Below are positions 27,679 through 37,936 of a stretch of DNA of 37,936 nt, piece after piece. Location: positions 1-37,936 of the forward strand of contig JAQTZW010000021.1 of NCBI GenBank assembly GCA_028687575.1, in the 5' to 3' direction. Position 1 is the stretch's first letter, and every line of letters begins with the position of its first letter. This DNA comes from Gallionella sp. (lineage in GTDB: Bacteria > Pseudomonadota > Gammaproteobacteria > Burkholderiales > Gallionellaceae). Made by a program: the position numbers and the translations under genes. The notes beneath the pieces were generated by a model. It was not told where the DNA came from. It saw only the letters and a list, made by a program, of their open reading frames with translations, and ran no database searches.

Positions 27679-27716
27679 TCCTGCCGGGCGCAATGCGGCA
27701 GGCAGTTGGGGGCGAC

Positions 27717-28208
27717 ATGGACATACTCGCGGCACAGGTGGGCGGCTTGTTGAAGGCGCACGGCATGATGCTGGCTACGGCGGAATCCTGCACCGGCGGC
27801 GGCGTGGCAGAGGCCGTCACCGACATCGCCGGCAGTTCGGCCTGGTATGACCGGGGATTCGTGACCTATTCCAATCTTGCCAAGCAGCAGATGCTGGGTG
27901 TTTCCGAGGCGACGCTGTGGCAGCATGGCGCAGTCTCCGAAGCGACAGTGCGGGAAATGGTGGCTGGAGCGTTGCAGCACAGCAATGCGCAGTTCGCACT
28001 GGCGGTCAGCGGTATCGCCGGACCCGATGGCGGCACGCCCGACAAGCCGGTCGGGACAGTGTGGTTTGGCTGGGGCATTAAGCACGGCACAATCTACTCA
28101 CAGCGTCATCAACTGGGCGGCGATCGTGCCGAAGTGCGCGCCCAGTCGGTGCGCATCGCGCTGCAGGGTGTGATGGACCTGCTCAGGCAATACTCCGAAA
28201 TGGCTTAG
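27717..28208 (+). CDS. pncC: Nicotinamide-nucleotide amidohydrolase (CinA C-terminal domain)
   Basis: A 163-residue stand-alone CinA C-terminal domain that deamidates NMN to nicotinate mononucleotide in NAD salvage. It has ATAESCTGGGVAEAVTDIAG with the catalytic Ser, GFVTYSNLAKQQMLGV, and AVSGIAGPDGGTPDKPVGTV. The start chosen is ATG 27717 after GGGGG; a second ATG eight codons earlier is possible. It lies just upstream of recA, a common arrangement. Confidence 0.92.
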   Translation: MDILAAQVGGLLKAHGMMLATAESCTGGGVAEAVTDIAGSSAWYDRGFVTYSNLAKQQMLGVSEATLWQHGAVSEATVREMVAGALQHSNAQFALAVSGIAGPDGGTPDKPVGTVWFGWGIKHGTIYSQRHQLGGDRAEVRAQSVRIALQGVMDLLRQYSEMA

Positions 28209-28218
28209 TTAAATAAAA

Positions 28219-28259
28219 GAACGTTCGTTCTGTTCAACTGCGCGAGGCTGTGACATAAT
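28219..28259 (+). promoter_or_regulatory. recA promoter with a possible LexA-type operator
   Basis: A TG-extended -10 element (TGACATAAT, 28251-28259) lies about 29 bases upstream of the recA ATG. A weak -35 (TGTTCA) sits 17 bases before it. Overlapping and just upstream is GAACGTTCGTTC (28219-28230), a GAAC-N4-GTTC dyad. That is the form of SOS box known from Firmicutes and Actinobacteria; no E. coli-like CTGT-N8-ACAG is seen. The operator role is inferred from its position only. Confidence 0.4.
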
Positions 28260-28287
28260 CCGCGCACGATTTTTCAAGGGGCAAAAA

Positions 28288-29290
<1,003 letters not shown>

Positions 29291-29307
<17 letters not shown>

Positions 29308-29854
29308 AGTAAGTCTCAGGACGCGCGCGTTGCAGTATCTGGCGCGCCGCGAATACAGCCGCGCCGAACTGCGCGGCAAATTGTTGCCGCATGCGCGCGC
29401 AGCCTGCCAGCCGGAACAGTGCGAGCCTCCCGATGACGGGAGCTTCGAACAACTGGCCCCCCCCCGCTCCCTACACGACTGTGACGAATTGTGCGACCCC
29501 GAAGCCGCGCTGGCCGAACTGGACGCGTTGCTGGATGATCTTTCCAGCCGGGGCTGGCTGTCCGACCAGCGTGCCGCAGCACAACTGCTACATGCCAGGC
29601 GCGCCCGCTTCGGTGTGCAGCGCATCACCCACGAACTGAGGCAGAAGGGCATCAGCGACGAGCTGATCGCCCAGGCGCTGCCCGAGTTGCGCGGCAGCGA
29701 ACTGGCTACCGCGCGCGAAGTCTGGCAGCGCAAGTTCGGCGTATTGCCGCAGGATGTCAAAGAGAAGGCGCGGCAGATGCGCTTTCTGCAATCGCGCGGC
29801 TTCGGGCTGGACATCATCCTCAAGGTGCTGCGTCACGATGCCTCGGACGAATGA
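29291..29854 (+). CDS. recX: Regulatory protein RecX with an inserted loop
   Basis: A 187-residue RecX, a RecA inhibitor built from three-helix repeats. Typical parts are [58 protein letters not shown] and the end [18 protein letters not shown]. Between the first and second repeat are about 35 extra residues (about 36-72, Cys/Pro/Asp-rich, [16 protein letters not shown] and on). That part holds a run of nine C at 29457-29465. The frame is intact. The start is the GTG at 29291, inside recA's end; a TTG at 29330 is an alternative. Confidence 0.88.
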
Positions 29855-31208
29855 GCTGGCGCGCGCTGGCGTGGCAGATGCGGCGACGCTAGTCTCCGCG
29901 TTTGCCGCCGCGCTGCATGCGGCTGATGCGCGCACGGCGGTACTGGGCGCGCTGCGCATCAAAGCTGGACGCTTGCTGGCGGGCTCCGAGGAATACGATC
30001 TTGCCGCGTTCGAGCGCATCGTCGTGATCGGCGCGGGCAAGGCTGCGGCGGCGATGGCGCAGGCGGTCGAATCCCGGCTGGGGGCGCGCATCTCGGATGG
30101 ACTGATCGTTGTCAAACAGGGGCACACGCGCCCTTTGTCGTTTATTGAACAGGTCGAGGCGGCGCACCCCGTGCCAGACCAGGCGGGGTGGATGGGTGCA
30201 CAACGCATGTTGGCAATGGTGAGCGAAGCCGATGTGCGCACGCTGGTGATCTGCCTGCTGTCCGGCGGTGCCTCCGCGCTGCTGCCCGCCCCCGTAGACG
30301 GCGTGACGCTGCAAGACAAGCAGCAGACCACCGCACTGTTGCTGAAAGCCGGCGCGTCCATCGAAGAACTCAATGCGGTGCGCAAGCATCTTTCCACCAT
30401 CAAGGGCGGCGGGCTGGCGCGGGCGGCCCATCCGGCCTCTGTGCTCACGCTGATGCTGTCCGATGTGATCGGCGACCCGATGGATGTGATCGCCTCCGGC
30501 CCGACCGCGCCGGACGCCAGCCGCTTCGCCGATGCCTGGGCGGTGGTTGCGCGCTACGGATTGCAGGAAAGGTTGCCTGCCAGCGTGGTGGATCATTTGA
30601 AGCTTGGGCTGGCCGGCGATGTGGCTGAAACCGTCAAGGCCGGCGACCCTTGTCTGGTGCACACCACAAACCTGATCGTCGGCAGCAACCGGATGGCGCT
30701 GGAGGCGGCCTGCCGGCATGTGCTGCAAGCGGGTTATCAGGCGCGTATCGTAACAGCGGAACTTTGCGGCGAGGCGCGAGAAGTCGCCGTTTCGCTGGCG
30801 CGGCTCGCGCGCGACGAACTGATGCAGATGACACCCGGCGAGCGCCGTTGCCTGTTGTTCGGCGGCGAAACCACGGTGACGGTGCGGGGAGATGGGCGGG
30901 GCGGTCGCAACCAGGAACTGGCGCTGGCGTTCGCGCTGGCGGTGGACGGGCTGCGCGGTGTGTCGCTGCTGTCGGGCGGAACGGATGGCGGTGATGGGCC
31001 GACCGACGCCGCAGGCGCGCGGGTGGATGACTGCACGGCAGCGCTGGCGCGGCAGGCCGGACTCGATCCGCGCGACTTCTTGCAGCGCAACGATTCATAC
31101 GGCTTCTTCGAGTCACTCGATGCCCTGACCGGCAGCGCCTGTCACCTCAAGACCGGGCCGTCCGATACCAGCGTGATGGACGTGCAAATCCTGTTGCTGA
31201 AGGGCTAA
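29838..31208 (+). CDS. Glycerate 2-kinase (MOFRL family)
   Basis: A 456-residue enzyme of the GckA/TtuD type that phosphorylates glycerate to 2-phosphoglycerate. Marks: VIGAGKAAAAMAQAVE, GHTRPLSF with HPVPD, LLSGGASALLPAP, the lysine-containing VRKHLSTIKGGGLA, LSDVIGDPMDVIASGPT, and in the C-terminal MOFRL domain GGRNQELALAFAL and SGGTDGGDGPTDAAGA. ATG 29838 overlaps recX's end by 17 bases; earlier in-frame starts would give RecX shadow sequence. The coupling with recX is probably only close packing, not a shared role. Confidence 0.92.
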   Translation: MPRTNELARAGVADAATLVSAFAAALHAADARTAVLGALRIKAGRLLAGSEEYDLAAFERIVVIGAGKAAAAMAQAVESRLGARISDGLIVVKQGHTRPLSFIEQVEAAHPVPDQAGWMGAQRMLAMVSEADVRTLVICLLSGGASALLPAPVDGVTLQDKQQTTALLLKAGASIEELNAVRKHLSTIKGGGLARAAHPASVLTLMLSDVIGDPMDVIASGPTAPDASRFADAWAVVARYGLQERLPASVVDHLKLGLAGDVAETVKAGDPCLVHTTNLIVGSNRMALEAACRHVLQAGYQARIVTAELCGEAREVAVSLARLARDELMQMTPGERRCLLFGGETTVTVRGDGRGGRNQELALAFALAVDGLRGVSLLSGGTDGGDGPTDAAGARVDDCTAALARQAGLDPRDFLQRNDSYGFFESLDALTGSACHLKTGPSDTSVMDVQILLLKG

Positions 31209-31216
31209 GGAGGCGA

Positions 31217-31329
31217 TGATTTATTTACTCCGTTCGCCCTGAGCTTGTCGAAGGGCATTTTAACTGTACGATTTAACATGATTTATTCCGCTCATGGTTC
31301 GACAGGCTCACCACGAACGGAATAAATCA
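31217..31329. repeat. Dispersed palindromic repeat before ppk2
   Basis: Outer arms TGATTTATT-(TAC)-TCCGTTCG (31217-31236) and CGAACGGAATAAATCA (31314-31329) are inverse copies except for three extra bases. Inside are GCCCTGAGCTTGTCGAAGGG and CATGGTTCGACAGGCTCACC, words I know as a very common intergenic repeat in proteobacteria, plus a third TGATTTATTCCG copy at 31279. It fills most of the gap between the glycerate kinase gene and ppk2. Confidence 0.8.
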
Positions 31330-31441
31330 GCGTCTCCCTAACGGTTTGGAACGTTTAATGCCGTGGCATTGCCCTTGGCACAGGAGTAGAATTTTTCGCT
31401 TTCGTACTGGCATCATCAAACTTCAAGAGAGAGTGAAGATC

Positions 31442-32611
31442 ATGGAAAAGCGCACCGCAGCAAAGAAATCTGACAATGTCCCATCCCCTACTGCTGCCGC
31501 CAAGCGTAAGCGAAATCGTCCGGTCAGTGCCGGTGATACGCCGCCCGTGCTGACTCCGGCAGGCGTCCAGTCGTTTGCGGTCGGCGAAGCGGTCGAGGCC
31601 GCGAACACCGCCAAATCCGAAGCCTTGAAAGATATCCTGATTGCCGCGCAGAAAGGCGGGGCTTCCCAGTTGATCGAATCGGTCAGCGCAGTGATGGCCG
31701 GCGCCTCTCCTGACGAGGCAGCGATGTTGCGCAAGGCGATTTTGGGGACGGACACCAATACGACCGTGGCTAAACTGCACGCCTCCAAGGATGAACAGTT
31801 GTCCAGCGACTGGCGCGACGGAGGCTACCCGTACCGCAACCTGATGTCGCGCAAGAATTACGAAAAACAGAAGTATCAGTTGCAGGTCGAGTTGCTGAAG
31901 TTGCAGGCCTGGGTCAAGGAGACCGGGCAGAAGGTGGTGATCCTGTTCGAAGGCCGCGATGCGGCGGGCAAGGGCGGCACCATCAAGCGCATGATGGAAC
32001 ATCTCAACCCGCGCGGCGCGCATGTGGTCGCGCTGGAGAAACCTTCCGAGGTAGAGCGCGGCCAGTGGTATTTCCAGCGCTATATCCAACATCTGCCTAC
32101 CGCCGGTGAGATCGTGCTGTTCGATCGCTCCTGGTACAACCGCGCCGGCGTCGAGAAGGTGATGGGCTTCTGCACTCAGGATGAATATGCCGAGTTCATC
32201 CGTCAGACGCCCGAATTCGAGCGCAATCTGGCGCGCAGCGGCGTACACCTGATCAAGTTCTGGTTCTCGGTCAGCCAAGAGGAACAGCACCGGCGCTTCA
32301 GAGAGCGCAAGATCCATCCGCTCAAGCAATGGAAACTGTCCCCGGTGGATATGGCTTCGCTGGACAAGTGGGACGAATACACCAAGGCCAAGGAAGCGAT
32401 GTTCTTCTATACCGACACGGCGGATGCGCCGTGGACGGTGATCAAATCCAACTGCAAAAAGCGCGCCCGCCTCAACGCGATGCGCTACGTGCTGCACAAG
32501 CTGCCTTACAGCAACAAGAATCTGGAGGCCATCGGGCCGCTCGACCCGTTGCTGGTAGGTCGTGCCCATGTGGTGTACGAGCGGGGCGAGCGCGAAGCTG
32601 CGCTACTTTGA
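31442..32611 (+). CDS. ppk2: Polyphosphate kinase 2 family protein
   Basis: A 389-residue PPK2-type enzyme, which transfers phosphate between polyphosphate and nucleotides. Walker A is EGRDAAGKGGTIKRMMEHLN (about 170-178), Walker B and lid are VLFDRSWYNRAGVEKVMGFC (D228) and RRFRERKIHPLKQWKLSPVD. The core matches class I members. The first about 125 residues, lysine/alanine-rich then helical, go beyond the usual core and have no motif I know. ATG 31442 follows GAGAGAG; an upstream in-frame start at 31346 falls at the repeat and is unlikely. Confidence 0.92.
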   Translation: MEKRTAAKKSDNVPSPTAAAKRKRNRPVSAGDTPPVLTPAGVQSFAVGEAVEAANTAKSEALKDILIAAQKGGASQLIESVSAVMAGASPDEAAMLRKAILGTDTNTTVAKLHASKDEQLSSDWRDGGYPYRNLMSRKNYEKQKYQLQVELLKLQAWVKETGQKVVILFEGRDAAGKGGTIKRMMEHLNPRGAHVVALEKPSEVERGQWYFQRYIQHLPTAGEIVLFDRSWYNRAGVEKVMGFCTQDEYAEFIRQTPEFERNLARSGVHLIKFWFSVSQEEQHRRFRERKIHPLKQWKLSPVDMASLDKWDEYTKAKEAMFFYTDTADAPWTVIKSNCKKRARLNAMRYVLHKLPYSNKNLEAIGPLDPLLVGRAHVVYERGEREAALL

Positions 32612-32728
32612 GTGATGGCCCGCCATGGCAACGACGTGGCGGGGCTGCTGTATCGGCGTTTCCCGTCAAAGCGCGGATGTGGCAGCAATGGTATGATTGC
32701 GGGTCAATTTTTTTTGCAGGGTGCAGTA

Positions 32729-35350
<2,622 letters not shown>

Positions 35351-35404
35351 AAAAGCGGCGGCGCTTGAAATTACTATTGTCCAGCTTGATGCAGGCTGGA
35401 CAGG

Positions 35405-37228
35405 ATGCTGGAATCGCAGATGGCAACAATATCATTGAATATCTTGTTCGTCGGAATCACACAGCAGCATGTTGCGATTCTGCTGGATGAATTGCGCCGG
35501 GGTGGTTATGCGCCGTGTGCGACTGTGCTCGAAGAAGTGACTGGTTGGGACGATGTGCTGTCCGAAGATTTTCAGGTGTTGGTTGCAGACTCACTGGATA
35601 AACATCCGCAGCTGATCTCGCAAATCAACCAACTGTTGAACGATACTCGGCTGGATATCGTATTGCTGGCCTATTCCCAACCGGTTTCGCACGACCAGAT
35701 TGTCGAAGTGATGCATGCCGGCGCGCATGACTTTATCAGCACCAACAATCCAGCTCGCATACTTATCGCCGTAGAACGCGAATTGGGCAATGTGAAACTG
35801 CGAGCCGAGCAGCGTGAGCGTGTTGTCACAGATCACTTGTTGCGCGAGGTGAGCGGCATGATCCTGCGCGGATGGGATGTCGTGCCGCTGGCATCCAGAG
35901 TCTGTCAGCGTGCGGTCGAGTTGTTTGGCTTTAGTCTGGTCTGGATAGCCAGCAAGCAAATGGACGGGACTGTGTCTGTGCTGGCCGCAGCCGGTGCAGT
36001 GACTTATCTGGATAGTGTAGAAGTGCGCTGGGATGACACCTCACAAGGGTGTGGTACGACCGGCACGGCTATCAAGGAAGTCAGGCCTGTCGTGTTGCAT
36101 ACCGATGCCTCGGAGTTCACGCCCTGGTATGAGCAGGCGCAGCGTTATGGAATGCAAAGTGTACTATCCATGCCGATGATCGCGTCGGGTGAGGTGACTG
36201 GCGCAATCATGTTTTATTCGTCGCGGCGCGATGTATTCGATGCAGCGGCGGTCGAACGTTTCTCCATTTTCGCCAATCATGTCGCCGTCGGCATCATGGT
36301 GGCAAAGGAACAGCAGCAATTGCGCCTACTCAGCTCTGCGATGAACAGCGCAATTAACGCCATGTTCATCACCACCCGTGAGGGTGAGATCGTCTGGTTC
36401 AACGATGCGATGCTGACGTTCAGCGGATACTCTGCTGATGAATTGATGCATAGCAATCCTCGCATCCTGAGTGCGGATGAATATGATGACCTTCACTGGT
36501 CAGAATTCTGGCAGACCATTTTGAGCGGCAAGGCGTGGCGTGGCGATTTGGTGAACCGCCGTCGCGACGGCAGCACTTATACCGTGGTGCAAAACATCAC
36601 TCCGCTTTATGACGATCAAAATCATTTGAGTCATTTTCTCGCTGTACATCAGGATATTTCCGAGCAGAAAGAGCTGGAGCGCGAGATCGAATATCTTGCC
36701 TATCACGATGTGTTGACCGGTTTGCCGAATCGCGTGCTGTTCCAGGATAGGTTGCAGTCGGCGATCAATCAGGCAAGGCGCGACAAGGCCGGGTTTGCGC
36801 TGTTTTTCATTGATCTGGACGGCTTCAAGCAGGTCAACGATACGCTGGGTCACCTGGCCGGCGACCGGTTGCTGCAGATCGTCGCCGAGCGCCTGCGCGC
36901 CTGCGTGCGTGAGGCGGACACGGTGGCGCGACTTTCGGGCGACGAGTTCACCGTATTGCTGCGTGACTCTTCGGATATCGAGGGCTTACAGCGGGTCGCG
37001 GACAAGCTCATCGAGAGCATCGCCCAACCTTACGAAGTGTTCGAGTCGCGGGCCAGCGTCACCGCCAGCATAGGCATCAGCCTCTATCCCGACCACGCGC
37101 AGGGCATGGAGAAGCTGCTGATCTACGCCGACGAGGCGATGTACAGCGCCAAACAGGCCGGCAAGAACAACTACCGGATCTATCAGCCCAAAATCGGAAA
37201 CCCTGACAGCAGTCGGCTGGAGCGGTAA
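35405..37228 (+). CDS. Diguanylate cyclase with REC-like, GAF and PAS domains
   Basis: A 607-residue cytoplasmic signalling protein. Order: degenerate receiver-like domain (about 5-125; VLVADSLDK is where the phospho-Asp would be), GAF domain (about 150-300), PAS domain (about 305-425, FITTREGEIVWFNDAML and NITPLYDD), then GGDEF domain (about 435-600). The catalytic loop is SGDEF (511-515), an accepted active variant, and an inhibitory RxxD (READ) sits five residues before it. It should make cyclic di-GMP in response to a ligand or redox cue. The first ATG (35405) is used; ATG 35420 is about as good. Confidence 0.93.
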   Translation: MLESQMATISLNILFVGITQQHVAILLDELRRGGYAPCATVLEEVTGWDDVLSEDFQVLVADSLDKHPQLISQINQLLNDTRLDIVLLAYSQPVSHDQIVEVMHAGAHDFISTNNPARILIAVERELGNVKLRAEQRERVVTDHLLREVSGMILRGWDVVPLASRVCQRAVELFGFSLVWIASKQMDGTVSVLAAAGAVTYLDSVEVRWDDTSQGCGTTGTAIKEVRPVVLHTDASEFTPWYEQAQRYGMQSVLSMPMIASGEVTGAIMFYSSRRDVFDAAAVERFSIFANHVAVGIMVAKEQQQLRLLSSAMNSAINAMFITTREGEIVWFNDAMLTFSGYSADELMHSNPRILSADEYDDLHWSEFWQTILSGKAWRGDLVNRRRDGSTYTVVQNITPLYDDQNHLSHFLAVHQDISEQKELEREIEYLAYHDVLTGLPNRVLFQDRLQSAINQARRDKAGFALFFIDLDGFKQVNDTLGHLAGDRLLQIVAERLRACVREADTVARLSGDEFTVLLRDSSDIEGLQRVADKLIESIAQPYEVFESRASVTASIGISLYPDHAQGMEKLLIYADEAMYSAKQAGKNNYRIYQPKIGNPDSSRLER

Positions 37229-37269
37229 CGGGCGGCGCTAAACTGCCTTTGGCCCGTTTCGGGGTTTCG

Positions 37270-37809
37270 TCAGGTGCATTCGTATTTCAAATACCAACCG
37301 TTACTCAGTGGGGTGATTTCACTGAAATCCCCTTCGTCATGCCTCCCCGATGGAGCAGGCGGAGCTTCCTGCTGCCAATTTATTTCACCGCTACAACCCG
37401 AAACCGCCAATCCTGCACGATAAACCAGCACCATTACTCGCTGGGGTGCAAACTTCGAAGCATGGCAAAATCTAACCCGCTCAGAGCCTGTTTTGGCGAA
37501 CAAAACTTTGTACTCGCCGTATCGCTCCCTAGTTAATCCTACGGATTTAAGAACCTCCGAAAGAGACAGCTTGGTTTCGTAATCATTGCGGTGTGTCCAT
37601 TCGCCACCGCCCAACCAGTATTCTCCAATATTGTCGAGACCAACGACAAAACATTCCTTTTGCACCGTATCTTCAACAATCATTTTTTTGAGATTCTCAA
37701 AAGCATCAGGGGCCGCTGAATATTTCGCAGTCAATTCATTTGTCGAGGGCGGATTTGAACATGAGGCCAGCAGCAGAGCTGCTAAGGAGAGGGGAAACCG
37801 CTTACTCAT
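37270..37809 (-). CDS. Predicted lipoprotein of unknown function
   Basis: A 179-residue protein with a short lipoprotein signal MSKRFPLSLAALLLASC (Cys at residue 17), then a Ser/Pro linker and a globular domain containing GLDNIGEYWLGGGEWTHRND and four further cysteines (ECF, RFC, SGC, YEC). It should be exported and lipid-anchored. I do not recognise the family. GC is lower than in the GGDEF gene with which it converges. No terminator is evident between them. Confidence 0.75.
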   Translation of the reverse strand: MSKRFPLSLAALLLASCSNPPSTNELTAKYSAAPDAFENLKKMIVEDTVQKECFVVGLDNIGEYWLGGGEWTHRNDYETKLSLSEVLKSVGLTRERYGEYKVLFAKTGSERVRFCHASKFAPQRVMVLVYRAGLAVSGCSGEINWQQEAPPAPSGRHDEGDFSEITPLSNGWYLKYECT

Positions 37810-37823
37810 AACGAATAAAAGGG

Positions 37824-37852
37824 ACTTCCCCGTCCTGAAGGAGCGGAGAAGT
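37824..37852. other. Imperfect hairpin at the window end, possible mobile-element terminus
   Basis: ACTTC-C-CCG-TCC, loop TGAA, GGA-G-CGG-A-GAAGT: 11 pairs with one mismatch and one bulge. It is not followed by a T-run, so it is not a usual terminator. It resembles the subterminal hairpins of IS200/IS605-type elements, but this is from memory and weak. Confidence 0.4.
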
Positions 37853-37924
37853 TACCGCGACCGGCAACAAAAGTGCCAAGATGGAATTTCTGGATTTCAT
37901 CTAAACCTACGAGAGGGGGAAGTC

Positions 37925-37936
37925 ATGAGCATTATC
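37925..37936 (+). CDS. Start of an unidentified gene cut by the window end
   Basis: ATG at 37925 follows a strong GAGAGGGGGAAG ribosome site and codes MSII before the window ends. Nothing more can be said about the product. Confidence 0.45.

Noticed and set aside
27027..27716. Long frame running into pncC from inside metZ
   Set aside because: The first 230 codons are an out-of-frame shadow of metZ; the true pncC start is at 27717.
35379..35401. GTCCAGC/GCTGGAC hairpin considered as the alaS terminator
   Set aside because: Stem of seven with a nine-base loop and no T-run on the + strand; overlaps the leader of the GGDEF gene.

Overview
The window reads as chromosomal DNA of a betaproteobacterium, most likely a Nitrosomonadales/Gallionellaceae-type organism. 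This is an inference from gene order (leuC-entericidin-leuD-leuB-asd-fimV-truA-trpF-trpB-trpA-accD-folC-SPOR-cvpA-purF-metZ, then pncC-recA-recX and alaS), from protein flavour and from high GC. No rRNA or tRNA gene or CRISPR array was seen.

Layout. 1-426: right end of an IS4-like element (transposase C-terminus) that has cut off the front of an HD-GYP phosphodiesterase gene; an intact bacteriohemerythrin gene follows. 887-924: a perfect bidirectional terminator. 939-5190 (minus strand): the chaperone operon grpE-dnaK-dnaJ behind a convincing sigma-32 promoter, with a small four-helix-bundle (23S rRNA IVP/S23 family) gene wedged between dnaK and dnaJ. 5614-8371: a lipoprotein of unknown function, the 26-codon stub of a lost lipase-like gene, an MFS transporter and dgkA. 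8472-12966: leucine biosynthesis (leuC, leuD, leuB) with an entericidin gene inside, then asd. 13049-20893: fimV, an EcfT/CbiQ-like membrane protein, truA, trpFBA and accD. 21022-25111: folC, a SPOR protein, cvpA and purF. 25179-26501: an A/T-richer accessory insert with a complete MntA/HepT (MNT-HEPN) toxin-antitoxin pair and a PaiB-like gene. 26503-32611: metZ, pncC, recA, recX, glycerate kinase and PPK2. 32729-37228: alaS and a REC-GAF-PAS-GGDEF protein. 37270 to the end: a minus-strand lipoprotein, a hairpin, and the first four codons of a further gene.

The most unusual layer lies between the genes. Several gaps contain short tandem arrays with a 7-base period, arranged as inverted pairs. 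A GTGAAAT/TTTCACG family brackets the four-helix-bundle gene between dnaK and dnaJ, and a second, gene-less copy sits between leuD and leuB. A GGGAAGG/CTTCCCC family sits between grpE and dnaK and between leuB and asd. Other dispersed repeats occur at 7793-7873, 20931-21005 and 31217-31329, and one lies inside the folC reading frame. I read these as small mobile or mobilised cassettes; in the dnaK-dnaJ copy the array itself supplies the dnaK stop codon and the ribosome-binding site and start codon of the inserted gene.

Most genes are housekeeping: protein folding, Leu/Trp/Met/Lys precursor synthesis, purine and folate synthesis, fatty-acid initiation, DNA repair and alanine charging. Signalling and accessory functions (HD-GYP fragment, hemerythrin, GGDEF protein, MntA/HepT, PaiB) are at the edges or in the insert.
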